From: JAUIJL01 sp965366625
GTDB taxonomy: Bacteria > Acidobacteriota > Thermoanaerobaculia > Multivoradales > J023
DNA: 64,000 nt
Assembly (NCBI GenBank): GCA_965366625.1
Contig: CBDUGP010000001.1
Span: 248,001-312,000, forward strand
Reading direction: 5' to 3'
Shown in pieces: positions 1-9,191 of the stretch. The first letter of the stretch is position 1. Each line of letters starts with the position of its first letter. Made by a program: the position numbers and the translations under genes. Below the pieces are notes generated by a model. The model did not search any database and was not told the origin of the DNA. It saw only the letters and a list, made by a program, of their open reading frames with translations.

Positions 1-1
1 C

Positions 2-1192
2 CCCAATGATGCCTTGAGCCTTTCTTGGGGAGCCCCGGCTGTGCTCACCTCGCCCCGGCGTGAGGAGGCCCGCGACAAGAAACCGCAGCAGGCAATTTGG
101 GAAGAATGCATCCTGGCTCTGGCTTTCGTGGCGGCCCTGTTCACATTTCGCGGTCTGTACGGGATTTTCCCCTTCCTCTTGTCGCTCGGCCTGGCTGCGA
201 TTCTGTCGTATCTGGTATTGGTCACCGCCAGATTGGTCAAGAGGCCCAATCTTCGATTGCGTCGGACGAAGCTCAAGGCCGGCGGTCGATTGACGGCAGG
301 AGGCTGGGTTTTTGCCGGGGTCATGCTGTCGATCTTCGGAATTTGGTGCCATAGCGCATGCATCCAATGGCATCTCCAACGGGGTCTAAGCTCCTATGGC
401 GCAGTCGCCGGCTTGCGGTCCAAAGTGCTTGCGCCCGATGCTTCCACCTGGGCTTTGACGGCCGGCGAACGGAGCGATTTAGACCGAGTGATTGGGGACC
501 TTTCACCGGTCGCTGATTGGGGGCTCTTGGCCCAATCGGAACTCGAGGTCCGTCTTGCCTGGATGAATTTGCTGCTGGGCCGAGAGGATGAATTCGACCA
601 CCGCATGGCACGGGCGGCTAGCCGGGGCGCGGATCCTTCGATCTTGCACTCCCTGTGGGCGCGGCGCCATGTCAAGAATCAGGATTGGCATCGAGCGATC
701 CAGGAATATGAGCTGGCCGTGGTGGCGGATCCTCAACAATTGCAACCCCATTTGGGGCTCGGAACCCTTTTGGCCGGCCTTGGTGATTTAGAGGGAGCAT
801 CGGCTTCTTTTGAGCGTGGAATAGGTCACTTACCGAATGAGGCAGACCTGTACTACAATGCGGGCTTAGCATCGGCATTATCCGGCGACCCTTCGCGGGC
901 GATCCAGCGTTTTGGAGAGGCGTTGGATCTCAATCCCTCGCATGTGGCCGCCCGGGAGAATCTTGCTGGTGTTTTGGCCGGTCTCGGGCGCTATCGTGAA
1001 AGTCTTGGCCATTACCGCCAAGCAGCCCAGCTGGCCCCTTCCGATGCAGAAACTCGTCTATTGATGGCCCGTGTCCACATGGCTTTGGATGAGCCGGTGG
1101 AGGCTGAGGAACAAGCACGCTTGGCATTGGAGCTGGACCCAGAATCCGCTCAAGCCAGGGAGCTGTTGCGAATTCTAGCTGCGGGGTCTTAG
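2..1192 (+). CDS. C-terminal part of a membrane-anchored TPR protein (5' end outside window)
   Basis: The reading frame is open from the first bases of the window, so the true start is probably upstream; the first in-frame alternative start is a TTG at 14. The visible part has about three hydrophobic segments in its first 120 residues, one ending in an IWCHSACIQWH stretch. About 170 residues at the C-terminus form some five tetratricopeptide repeats with the usual A-x-x-x-Y/F and NP/DP spacing (for example EALDLNPSHVAAREN). TPRs mediate protein-protein contacts. The membrane part resembles the tail of NapH/CcoG-like ferredoxin proteins that carry TPR extensions, but the iron-sulfur region would lie outside the window, so this is only a guess. 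The TPR call is firm; the full identity is not. Confidence 0.7.
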   Translation, partial: PNDALSLSWGAPAVLTSPRREEARDKKPQQAIWEECILALAFVAALFTFRGLYGIFPFLLSLGLAAILSYLVLVTARLVKRPNLRLRRTKLKAGGRLTAGGWVFAGVMLSIFGIWCHSACIQWHLQRGLSSYGAVAGLRSKVLAPDASTWALTAGERSDLDRVIGDLSPVADWGLLAQSELEVRLAWMNLLLGREDEFDHRMARAASRGADPSILHSLWARRHVKNQDWHRAIQEYELAVVADPQQLQPHLGLGTLLAGLGDLEGASASFERGIGHLPNEADLYYNAGLASALSGDPSRAIQRFGEALDLNPSHVAARENLAGVLAGLGRYRESLGHYRQAAQLAPSDAETRLLMARVHMALDEPVEAEEQARLALELDPESAQARELLRILAAGS

Positions 1193-1469
1193 TTAGCAAG
1201 CCTCCGCCGGGTTCTGCCCGCCGGTAATCCGTTTCCGGTGCCTTAGGCATCGTTTCCGATGGCTTTAGGAGCTGCTACCCGATCCGGGTCAGGCCGCTCT
1301 TGACCGAAAGCGCCGATGCCTTGGCACAAGGCACGACGTACCAATTTCCGGTTCGTCCCGTTGCAGGTAAGAGCATTGAATAGCTCTTCACCTGGGCAGA
1401 AACGATCCGGCGATCCAGCCGACCGTGAGCATCCGACTCGGGTCCGCTATAGAACCCCAGGGAGAAAAG

Positions 1470-2747
1470 ATGGAGAAGAGAAAAGCAGTTGTTTGGGTTT
1501 CCATGCTTCTGATCGCCGCTGTGGCGTGGGTGGGAACCATGGGGGCGTCCGACTCCCAGTCTGAAGCGGTTGAAGTTGGAGATTCGACCGAGTCTTTAGG
1601 CGGAAAAATTGGCCCCGACGTGATTGTCGGTGAGCTCAACGGAATCTCCCACTACGGCACGGTGGGCGACATTACGGCATATGCCGTGGGCACGACGTCT
1701 TGCAACATAGGCGACGACACTCTCCAATGGGTTTCGAGCACCAATCGCCATCCGGTAATTGCGCAAAACCTATTCCGAATCAAGGATGGCCGCATGACCC
1801 AAATCGGTCAGAGCTGGCTCAAACATGGATTCCTGGCTTTGGCTCAAAACGCCTGTGGCCTCGGCTGCCAGGACCCCGGCTCCGGCTCTTTGCTCGGCAT
1901 CGGATGCTCCGATCCCTATTCCTCGGGGCTGAACGGCTCCCAAGGCGGCCTGGGCCCACGTTACGAGGTCAACGCCGCCACGGGCAATTTTGCATATCCT
2001 TTTGCGTTCGACAATCAGACCGGCAATACCATTTACAAACGTCTCCAAGTGCATGTGGACGACGTCACCCCGGCGCTCAACAGTGGCGCTAAGTATTTCG
2101 TCGAAGGTCATTACGTGACCCCCGACGACGCGGAATCCGGCAACCAGAACAACAACGCTTCCTATCGGGAAGTGACCGTTCAACCTGACCTCGACCTCAC
2201 TTTTGCCGCTTCGACGGTACGTGAGTTGCCCGCAATTCACGCTTGGCAGGCAGCGGATGGATCGGTGGCGATTGAGAATGTGGACGTGCCTTCGGACGGT
2301 CGGTTCGTTGTCGCTACGAAGGTTTCGGACAACGGTGACGGAACCTGGCGTTACGAGTACGCAATCCACAACCTCAACTCCCATCGCAGTGCTGCCTCTT
2401 TCTCGGTGCCGATCACCCCGGGAACGGCGATCACCAACATCGGCTTCCACGATGTGCCGTACCACTCCGGTGAACCCTACGACGGCGCGGATTGGAAGAA
2501 TGAGGTGGCGAACGACAGCGTGACCTGGAGTCTCGGGGGTGTCTTCACAGATGACTTCGAGAGCGGTACCACCGCAGCCTGGGGCGTGGACGCGATCGAA
2601 GAAACCGCCAACGCAATTCGTTGGGGCACCATGTACAACTTCTGGTTCGACGCCGATCAATCTCCGGGCGCCGTCAACGGCAGTATCGGCCTGCTGAGAG
2701 CCGGCAGCCCTGATTCGGTTTCGTTCCCGACCCAAGCGCCACAATAG
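1470..2747 (+). CDS. Exported conserved protein of unknown function
   Basis: The start at ATG 1470 has a GGAGA ribosome site just upstream (1461-1465) and gives a clean Sec signal peptide (MEKRKAVVWVSMLLIAAVAW...GA, about 26 residues). A more upstream in-frame start at 1425 would spoil it. The mature protein (about 400 residues) is rich in Gly, Asn and Asp and has conserved-looking blocks: GPDVIVGELNGI, YAVGTTSCNIGD, IGQSWLKHGFLAL, and a cysteine group around CGLGCQDP/GIGCSDPYSSGLNG. From memory such blocks recur in uncharacterised exported proteins of Planctomycetes, Acidobacteria and other marine bacteria; I know no function. There are no enzyme motifs I recognise. It stands alone, with hairpin terminators downstream. 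Confidence 0.8.
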   Translation: MEKRKAVVWVSMLLIAAVAWVGTMGASDSQSEAVEVGDSTESLGGKIGPDVIVGELNGISHYGTVGDITAYAVGTTSCNIGDDTLQWVSSTNRHPVIAQNLFRIKDGRMTQIGQSWLKHGFLALAQNACGLGCQDPGSGSLLGIGCSDPYSSGLNGSQGGLGPRYEVNAATGNFAYPFAFDNQTGNTIYKRLQVHVDDVTPALNSGAKYFVEGHYVTPDDAESGNQNNNASYREVTVQPDLDLTFAASTVRELPAIHAWQAADGSVAIENVDVPSDGRFVVATKVSDNGDGTWRYEYAIHNLNSHRSAASFSVPITPGTAITNIGFHDVPYHSGEPYDGADWKNEVANDSVTWSLGGVFTDDFESGTTAAWGVDAIEETANAIRWGTMYNFWFDADQSPGAVNGSIGLLRAGSPDSVSFPTQAPQ

Positions 2748-2794
2748 CCGGCACAGCAGCTAGGGTCATGGGCCATGCTCGGTGGCCAAAAAAA

Positions 2795-2820
2795 AGAGCG
2801 TGGCTTTGAATCCACGCTCT
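2795..2820 (-). terminator. Rho-independent terminator for clpB
   Basis: A perfect 9-bp stem (AGAGCGTGG / CCACGCTCT, loop of 8) lies downstream of the clpB stop. On the minus strand it is followed by eight Ts (2788-2795 are As on the plus strand), the textbook order for termination of leftward transcription. Confidence 0.75.
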
Positions 2821-2842
2821 CGGGCTCTACTGCGAGCCTGTC

Positions 2843-2872
2843 GACGGAGGTTTCAAGGGTGAAACCTCCGTC
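2843..2872 (+). terminator. Rho-independent terminator for the exported-protein gene
   Basis: A perfect 12-bp stem (GACGGAGGTTTC / GAAACCTCCGTC, loop of 6) is followed on the plus strand by TTTCTATT. It sits about 95 bp after the stop of the gene ending at 2747. A 15-bp unit, TCTTTCTATTCGGCA, is directly duplicated right after the stem (2871-2885 and 2886-2900). Confidence 0.65.
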
Positions 2873-2911
2873 TTTCTATTCGGCATCTTTCTATTCGGCA
2901 GGTCTTGCCGG

Positions 2912-5587
2912 TCATCCGGCCAGATTCTCGGCGAGGTTGGAGGAGTGTTCTTCAGAATCCCTCATGCCTGAATCGATGTGGGTCGTATCGATCTCCAGCC
3001 GGCCGCCGACGAAATCGACCGAGATCTTGGAGCCGTCGGAGACGTCTCCGGCGATCAGTGCCCGGGCGATTTTGGTTTCCAGCTGATGCTGTAGGAAACG
3101 CTTCAAAGGCCGAGCGCCGAAGACCGGGTCGTAACCCTCGCGGGCGATGTGCTCCTTCGCCGCCGGGGACAGCTCGAGGACCATTCCCCGCGGTGCCAGA
3201 CGATCCTTGAGTTCCGTCAGCAACAGGTCCACGATCGCCTTGATCTCCTCCAATTGGAGGGGTTTGAACAGCACCAAATCGTCGACGCGGTTGAGAAACT
3301 CCGGCCGGAAATGGGCCCGAAGCTCCGCTTGAACCGCGTCGCGCGCGGGTTCCGAGATTTCTCCGCGATCGTTCACGCCTTCCAACAGATGGGGCGAGCC
3401 GATGTTGGAGGTCATGATCACGACCGAGTTCCGGAAGTCGACGGTGCGCCCTTGATTGTCGGTCAGGCGCCCTTCGTCGAGCAGTTGGAGCAAGATGTTG
3501 AACACATCGTGGTGTGCCTTTTCGATTTCGTCGAAGAGAATCACCGAGTAGGGCTTCCGACGAACCGCTTCGGTCAGTTGGCCCCCTTCGTCGTAACCCA
3601 CATATCCCGGCGGGGCACCAATCAAGCGGGCGACGGAGTGTTTCTCCATATATTCAGACATGTCGATGCGGATGATCGCGTCCTCGCTGTCGAACATGGC
3701 CTGGGCCAAGGTCTTGGCCAGCTCCGTTTTGCCGACACCGGTGGGGCCCAAAAATATGAAGCTGCCGATCGGCCGCTTCGGGTCTTTGATGCCCGCTCGG
3801 GCGCGGATCATGGCGTCGGCCACCAAGCTTACGGCTTCGTTTTGACCGACCACCCGCTGATGCAGGATGGAATCGAGACGCAGCAGCTTTTCGCGCTCGC
3901 CTTCCACCAACCGGGAAACCGGCACGCCGGTCCATTTGGAGACGATGTCCGCCACTTCGGACTCCGTCACCTCTTCGCGCAACAGGGTGCTACCGCTTTT
4001 CTGCTGGGACTCCATTTGCTCTTCGGATTCCGCAAGGCGCTTCTCGAGATCCGGTAGCTCGCCGTATTGCAGACGACCGGCGAGATTCAGATCGTTGTTG
4101 CGAGTCGCCTTTTCGATCTCGAGCCGACAGCGCTCGATATCTTCGCGCAAGCCTCGCAAGCGGTCGATACTCTCCTTTTCCGTTTCCCACCGATCGCGCA
4201 TGGCGTCCGATTGGTTGCGGAGATCGCCGAGTTCGCTCCTCAGGGCCTTGAGTCTGGCCTTGGATGCCTTATCCCGCTCCTTGCTCAGGGCGGCTTCTTC
4301 GATTTCGAGCTGCATCACCCGGCGGGTGATCTCGTCCAGCTCCGCCGGCATCGAGTCGATCTCCGTGCGGATCATGGCGGACGCTTCGTCGATCAGGTCG
4401 ATGGCTTTGTCGGGCAGGAAACGATCGGTGATGTATCGATTCGAGAGGGTCGCCGCGGCCACCAGAGCGTTGTCTTGAATGCTGACACCGTGGTGGACCT
4501 CGAAGCGCTCCCTCAAACCGCGCAGGATCGAGATCGTGTCCTCCACCGAAGGTGCGTCCACCAGGACCGGCTGGAAGCGCCTCTCGAGGGCCGCGTCCTT
4601 TTCGACGTGCTTGCGATATTCATCGAGTGTCGTCGCGCCGATGCAGTGGAGTTCGCCCCTTGCGAGCATGGGTTTCAAGAGATTGCCGGCGTCGGTAGCG
4701 CCTTCGGCCTTGCCCGCGCCGACGATGGTGTGAACCTCGTCGATGAAGAGCAGCACGCGGCCTTCCGAAGCCTTGATTTCTTGTAGGACGGCTTTGAGGC
4801 GCTCCTCGAACTCACCGCGATATTTGGCTCCGGCGAGCAAGGAACCCAGGTCGAGGGAGAATACGGAACGGTCTTTCATCCACTCGGGCACGTCGCCGCG
4901 CACAATCCGTTGGGCCAGTCCTTCGACGATCGCGGTTTTGCCGACTCCGGGCTCACCGATGAGCACGGGGTTGTTCTTGGTTTTGCGCGACAGAATTCGA
5001 ATGGTTCGCCGAATTTCCGCATCCCGACCGATGACCGGGTCGAGCTTGCCGCGACGGGCTAGCTCGACCAAGTCTTGGCCGTATTTCTCCAGCGCTTCAT
5101 AGGCCTGTTCCGGGTTGGCGCTGGTGACTCGCTGATGGCCTCGGACCTCCTGCAAGGCGGTCAGGAATCGATTTCGATCCGCCCCATGATCGGCCAGAAT
5201 TCGCCCGGCGTCGGTGCCGTTGCCTTCTTCGAGCATCGCCAACAGCAAATGCTCGACGGAAACGTATTCGTCTTTGAGTCTTTTGGCTTCGCCTTGGGCG
5301 CTGAGAAAAAGCCGTTGCAGTCGCTGCGTGACCATGACCTTGCCGGGCTCGACCCCCGGACCCGAGACCCGAGGGCGACGCTGAAGGGCTTCAGTCACTT
5401 GGCGGCGAACGCTGTCGGTGACCACTTCTGCTTTTTGCAGGACCCGGGGAATCAAGCCGTCGGTGTCCTCGAGCAAAACCAGGAGGAGGTGCTCGACGTC
5501 GGCGGCTTGGTGTCCGAAGGTGATGGCTTTGGATTGAGCGGCCTGAACCGCCTCTTGGGACTTCTGAGTCAATGCGCTGATGTCCAT
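2912..5587 (-). CDS. clpB: ATP-dependent disaggregase ClpB
   Basis: The 891-residue protein has the full ClpB order: an N-domain with two Clp_N repeats (about 1-150), AAA+ module 1 with Walker A GEPGVGKT (211-218) and the Walker B run LLFIDEVH, a long Glu/Arg/Lys-rich coiled-coil M-domain (about 420-540) that marks ClpB rather than ClpA or ClpC, and AAA+ module 2 with Walker A GPTGVGKT (614-621) and VILFDEIEKAH. ClpB is a cytosolic hexamer that pulls polypeptides out of heat-induced aggregates, together with DnaK/DnaJ. The protein is slightly longer than the E. coli form (857) because of a Ser/Glu-rich tail. A DnaJ-type gene lies just upstream on the same strand, 207 bp away. No dnaK or grpE is in the window. 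Confidence 0.97.
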   Translation of the reverse strand: MDISALTQKSQEAVQAAQSKAITFGHQAADVEHLLLVLLEDTDGLIPRVLQKAEVVTDSVRRQVTEALQRRPRVSGPGVEPGKVMVTQRLQRLFLSAQGEAKRLKDEYVSVEHLLLAMLEEGNGTDAGRILADHGADRNRFLTALQEVRGHQRVTSANPEQAYEALEKYGQDLVELARRGKLDPVIGRDAEIRRTIRILSRKTKNNPVLIGEPGVGKTAIVEGLAQRIVRGDVPEWMKDRSVFSLDLGSLLAGAKYRGEFEERLKAVLQEIKASEGRVLLFIDEVHTIVGAGKAEGATDAGNLLKPMLARGELHCIGATTLDEYRKHVEKDAALERRFQPVLVDAPSVEDTISILRGLRERFEVHHGVSIQDNALVAAATLSNRYITDRFLPDKAIDLIDEASAMIRTEIDSMPAELDEITRRVMQLEIEEAALSKERDKASKARLKALRSELGDLRNQSDAMRDRWETEKESIDRLRGLREDIERCRLEIEKATRNNDLNLAGRLQYGELPDLEKRLAESEEQMESQQKSGSTLLREEVTESEVADIVSKWTGVPVSRLVEGEREKLLRLDSILHQRVVGQNEAVSLVADAMIRARAGIKDPKRPIGSFIFLGPTGVGKTELAKTLAQAMFDSEDAIIRIDMSEYMEKHSVARLIGAPPGYVGYDEGGQLTEAVRRKPYSVILFDEIEKAHHDVFNILLQLLDEGRLTDNQGRTVDFRNSVVIMTSNIGSPHLLEGVNDRGEISEPARDAVQAELRAHFRPEFLNRVDDLVLFKPLQLEEIKAIVDLLLTELKDRLAPRGMVLELSPAAKEHIAREGYDPVFGARPLKRFLQHQLETKIARALIAGDVSDGSKISVDFVGGRLEIDTTHIDSGMRDSEEHSSNLAENLAG

Positions 5588-5715
5588 GGCTGCCCCTTTG
5601 ATCTTAGTTAGATGTGCTCAAATTTTTAATAGATTCATAGATCTTAGTGTTCATTCATCAAATAAAACAGGCGGACATGGTTGGATATTCCCGCAGGCCG
5701 GGATTTTCGAAAAAA

Positions 5716-5738
5716 TGAACTTAGCGGTCTATGCCCGC
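5716..5738. repeat. Dispersed short hairpin repeat, copy 1
   Basis: A 23-bp stretch, TGAACTTAGCGGTCTATGCC followed by CGC, nearly matches a second stretch at 56918-56940. Both contain the same small stem (GCGG / CCGC). Neither lies in a gene. It looks like a fragment of a REP-type dispersed element. Confidence 0.4.
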
Positions 5739-5794
5739 CGAAACGTCGAAATTGGGCCGGGGTGACGATTGGATCCGCTTGGGATCCGGGCAGC

Positions 5795-6727
5795 TCAGGA
5801 CTTGGGCTTGAATTCCGAGGTCTCGGCCAGCTCTTGGAACAACCGCTGCTCGTCGTCGGTTAGGGCTTCCGGCACCATGATCTTGATCTCGACGGTCAAG
5901 TCGCCGTCTTTGCCTTTGGGATTTGGGTAGCCTTTGCTGCGCAAGCGGATCTTACGCCCCGAAGAGGAGCCCGCCGGGACTTTGACCCGCACGGTGCCGT
6001 CGAGGGTCCGAACGGAGGCTTCGCCTCCCAGGGCCGCCACCCAAGGGCTGACGGGCAAGTCTGCGTGCAGATTGCGACCTTCGAGCTTGAAGCGTGGGTG
6101 GGGTCGAAAGTCGATCTTGAGGAAGAGATCGCCGTTTTGGCCGTTGGGACCTTCGATTCCTTTTCCTTGCAAACGCAGCTTCTGCCCCTCTTTCACGCCG
6201 ATGGGCAAGTTGACCGTGAAGGATTTCGACCGGCCCTCTTGGTCGCGAACGGTGACCTGCCGTTGGCCGCCTTTCGCAGCTTCTTCCAGGGTCAGCGCCA
6301 GCGTGACTTCTTGGTCCAGATTCGGACCCCCGAATCCGCCGCCACCGCCAAAGCCGCCGAATCCGCCAAACGGACCCTGGCCGCCACCCTGGTGGGCTCG
6401 TCCCGCCCCACCGAATAGGTTCTCGAAGAAATCGGAGAAACCGCTGCCGCCTCCACCGCCGAAATCGAAACCCACGTTCTGCCAACCCGGGGGTGGACCA
6501 CCCCGCTGTTTCCAATTGCTTCCGAATTGGTCGTAGGTGCGGCGCTTGTCGGCGTCCTTGAGCACCTCATAAGCTTCGGTGACTTCTTTGAATTTGTCTT
6601 CTGCACCCGCGCTGGTATTCACATCGGGGTGATATTTTCGCGCCAACTTACGATAGGCCTTTTGGATATCGTCTTGGGAGGCCTTTCGGTCGACGCCCAA
6701 TGTGGCGTAATAGTCTTTATAGTCCAA
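5795..6727 (-). CDS. Class-B DnaJ / CbpA-type co-chaperone
   Basis: The chosen start is a TTG (6727-6725), because a strong GGAGG site sits five bases upstream (6737-6733) and the product then begins LDYKDYYATLGV, as in other J-proteins. An ATG farther upstream at 6814 would add a tail with no J-protein similarity. The protein (310 residues) has an N-terminal J-domain with the HPD tripeptide (KYHPDVN) that stimulates DnaK ATPase. It then has a Gly/Phe-rich linker (GFDFGGGGGSGFSDFFENLFGG) and two C-terminal substrate-binding beta domains. The CxxCxGxG zinc-finger repeats of true DnaJ are absent, so this is a CbpA-like class-B protein. It probably works with the ClpB encoded next to it and with a DnaK elsewhere. 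Confidence 0.93.
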   Translation of the reverse strand: MDYKDYYATLGVDRKASQDDIQKAYRKLARKYHPDVNTSAGAEDKFKEVTEAYEVLKDADKRRTYDQFGSNWKQRGGPPPGWQNVGFDFGGGGGSGFSDFFENLFGGAGRAHQGGGQGPFGGFGGFGGGGGFGGPNLDQEVTLALTLEEAAKGGQRQVTVRDQEGRSKSFTVNLPIGVKEGQKLRLQGKGIEGPNGQNGDLFLKIDFRPHPRFKLEGRNLHADLPVSPWVAALGGEASVRTLDGTVRVKVPAGSSSGRKIRLRSKGYPNPKGKDGDLTVEIKIMVPEALTDDEQRLFQELAETSEFKPKS

Positions 6728-6981
6728 TGCATCCTCCGTTTCGGAGCCGTGCGCACCGATCATAGAATCGGCGGCAGAAAAATGAGGGGTGAAATCTGAG
6801 TGAGGCTCCATCACATTTCATAACAGCGCCGAGCCTACTGGCATTCCCGTCGTCGAGCAAGTTAATTCCAAGGCGGCAGCCGGCGGCTGAGTCAGGGCGC
6901 TCGGGAAGGTCGTTCGGGCCTGCCGGCTCCTGGGTTTATCAACGAGTTCTTCTGGTCTTGAATTTTGGGGTATCACACGGC

Positions 6982-8253
6982 ATGCGCCGACTTCTGCTTC
7001 CCTTGTTGATCGTATTTTGCTTTGTGGCTTTTGGAGCTGCTCGTCCCGGGTCGGTGGCAGGACCGACGTGGCTGCTCGCCTCTCGGGTGGCCTTCAGCGT
7101 GGTCTTTCTTTTGGCTTGGCGACTGCGCAGGGGCCGAGCCGCCTGGACGATTGCGGGCCTGGCGGCGGCGGTCGAGTCGCTGGCCTGGGCGGAAGGCGAA
7201 GCCCGTTGGCCGGATTTGCTCCTGGCGATCGGCCTGGTGCTACCTCCGACCCTGGGAGCGGTGGCATGGCTCCAAGAATGGTGGGTGGTGTCTAGAGCGG
7301 GTTGGATCCGCGGATTAGGGTTGGCTTTCGGCGCTCTGGGGGTGCACGTCCTCACCCTGCCGGCGGCCGAGCCCTGGCTGAATCGAGTCCGGGTTTGGGG
7401 CGGCATGACGCCGAATCCAGGGGGCGACGGCTCGTCCGAGGTTTCTTTTTCGACCCAGCTTTGGCAATGGTTTGCCGCCGTGGAGCTTCCCGGATTGGCG
7501 GCTTCGAGTGTGGAAGCCGTGCCGGCGGTGTGGTTGGCGTGGTTTATTGGGGTGGTGCTGGCCGGGCTCGCCCTGTGGAAGAAGAGGACTTCGATCGAGG
7601 CCGGGCTGGTGGGTGTGTTGCTCGCCTCGGCCTTGGCGTATGGTCGGCCGGATGAGCTGCGCTATTTCGCTGTGACCTGCGCCGTCGTGCTCGCTGCGGC
7701 CTTGGTGGAAAATGCGTTCACGTTGGCCTTTCACGACGGCCTGACGGGTTTGCCGGCGCGCCGCGCTTTAGAGGAGCGGCTCCAACAAGTGGGTCGCAAT
7801 TATGCTCTGGCCATGCTGGACTTGGATCGGTTCAAGCTGCTCAACGACAAACACGGCCATGAGGTGGGGGATCAAGTCTTGAAGTTGGTCGCCACCCAGA
7901 TGCGCGGGGTCACGGGGGGCGGCGAGGCGTTCCGATACGGCGGTGAGGAGTTCATGGTGGTGTTCGCGGGACGTTCCGCGGCGGAGGCTCAGGCCCATAT
8001 GGACGCTTTGCGCCAAGAGATCGCCGGCCGCAAATTTGTCGTCCGCTCGCCGGGGCGACCCAAGAAAAAACCCCAGGGCGGGCTGCCGTCGCGCAATTCG
8101 ACCATCACGAAAGAGCTGAAGGTGACGGTTTCCGTCGGCATTGCCGAGCGCTCCGCCAAATATCCGACTAAGGATGACGTTATGAAAGCTGCGGATAAGG
8201 CGCTCTATCGTTCGAAAAAGGCGGGCCGCAACCGGGTCACGGTCACCAAATGA
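6982..8253 (+). CDS. Membrane diguanylate cyclase (GGDEF)
   Basis: The N-terminal 240 residues are hydrophobic, with roughly seven or eight predicted membrane segments; the C-terminal 175 form a GGDEF domain. The signature is GGEEF (320-324) within FRYGGEEFMVV, preceded by MLDLDRFKLLNDKHGHEVGD, which supplies metal and GTP contacts. The product should be c-di-GMP made on the cytoplasmic face in response to an unknown membrane signal. The RxxD inhibitory site normally five residues before GGDEF is missing (TGGG there), so feedback inhibition is not expected. A basic insertion (RSPGRPKKKPQGG) precedes the last core strand. The start at 6982 (ATG) is preferred over a TTG at 6958; neither has a strong ribosome site. 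Transcribed divergently from dnaJ. Confidence 0.92.
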   Translation: MRRLLLPLLIVFCFVAFGAARPGSVAGPTWLLASRVAFSVVFLLAWRLRRGRAAWTIAGLAAAVESLAWAEGEARWPDLLLAIGLVLPPTLGAVAWLQEWWVVSRAGWIRGLGLAFGALGVHVLTLPAAEPWLNRVRVWGGMTPNPGGDGSSEVSFSTQLWQWFAAVELPGLAASSVEAVPAVWLAWFIGVVLAGLALWKKRTSIEAGLVGVLLASALAYGRPDELRYFAVTCAVVLAAALVENAFTLAFHDGLTGLPARRALEERLQQVGRNYALAMLDLDRFKLLNDKHGHEVGDQVLKLVATQMRGVTGGGEAFRYGGEEFMVVFAGRSAAEAQAHMDALRQEIAGRKFVVRSPGRPKKKPQGGLPSRNSTITKELKVTVSVGIAERSAKYPTKDDVMKAADKALYRSKKAGRNRVTVTK

Positions 8254-8394
8254 ACGGACCCGTAGGTGCCGACCACAGCCGTCCGCAGCCGGCCACGCTG
8301 AGTCGGTTAACAGGCTGTTAAACTTCCCGGACCGGTTCGGTCGGACTGACCGGGATTTTCGGACTCGACACCCAGCAAACGACCGAGGGAAGCC

Positions 8395-9168
8395 ATGCGC
8401 GCAGATTTAGCCTTGGTAGCCATTTTGGGCCTTTTGATCGCCTTGAATGGTGGTTCCGCGTCAGCCCAAGAAGAGTTGAAGGAGCTGGCACGGAGCGCCC
8501 GGGGATCCGTGGTGTTGCTCGAGGTGCTCAGCGGTACGGGACGGGTCTTAGGTACCGGCACGGGTTTTTTCATCGACGCGGAGACCGTGGTCACCAATCA
8601 TCACGTGGTGGCCACTGCTTCTTTCGTCCAGGCCCGATTCGAAGGCGACGTGGTCATTCCGGTCCAGCACGTCTTGGCAGAGAGCGCGGATTCCGATCTG
8701 GCGTTGCTGCAAGTTCCCGGCGCCGCGGCAAGGGGCCTCGTGCTTTATCGAGGAGGCAGCGTTGAACCGGGAGAAGAAGTGGTGGTCTTGGGCAACCCCC
8801 ACGGCCTTTCGGGCACCCTTTCTACGGGCATTGTCTCCGCCTGGCGAACAGACAACACGGACGTCACCAGTTGGACGGGGGGACCGCTCCTACAAATTAC
8901 TGCGCCAATTTCGCCCGGGTCCAGCGGCTCGCCGGTCATGAACCGACGGGGTGAGGTCTTGGGCGTGGCGGTGGCCGTGCATCGCACGGGTCAGAATTTG
9001 AACTTTGCCGTCCCGATCGACGAAGTGCGTCGATTGTTGGATCGAGTTGGGCCCGAGCCGATTCGATCCTTCACCCAGGGAAGCGGGCTGCGGGTGCCTT
9101 GGGTCCGCAATCTGACCCTCTCCCTGCTAGTGTTCGGCGCCTTGATCGTCTTTATTCGACGCCTCTAA
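8395..9168 (+). CDS. Exported, membrane-anchored trypsin-like serine protease (S1C, no PDZ)
   Basis: It starts at ATG 8395 behind an AGGGAAG ribosome site. A signal peptide (about 1-24, ending SASA) is followed by a trypsin-like fold with the catalytic triad visible: His70 in TNHHVV, Asp101 in ADSDLALL and Ser177 in PGSSGSP. The arrangement is that of HtrA/DegP proteases, but the protein is only 257 residues and has no PDZ domain. After the protease domain comes a C-terminal membrane helix (LSLLVFGALIVFI) ending in RRL. It probably cleaves damaged or regulatory proteins in the periplasm while anchored by its tail. It stands alone, with a convergent neighbour 23 bp downstream. Confidence 0.9.
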   Translation: MRADLALVAILGLLIALNGGSASAQEELKELARSARGSVVLLEVLSGTGRVLGTGTGFFIDAETVVTNHHVVATASFVQARFEGDVVIPVQHVLAESADSDLALLQVPGAAARGLVLYRGGSVEPGEEVVVLGNPHGLSGTLSTGIVSAWRTDNTDVTSWTGGPLLQITAPISPGSSGSPVMNRRGEVLGVAVAVHRTGQNLNFAVPIDEVRRLLDRVGPEPIRSFTQGSGLRVPWVRNLTLSLLVFGALIVFIRRL

Positions 9169-9191
9169 CAGCCTGCTAAGCGCGTCCGAGT

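Noticed and set aside
1193..1469. Possible riboswitch or leader RNA before the exported protein gene
   Set aside because: Some GC-rich inverted segments are present, but no core of a known riboswitch class (c-di-GMP, SAM, cobalamin, TPP) could be matched by eye.
1770..2744. 324-residue minus-strand frame antisense to the exported protein
   Set aside because: The plus-strand gene has a signal peptide, ribosome site and terminator; the antisense frame has none.
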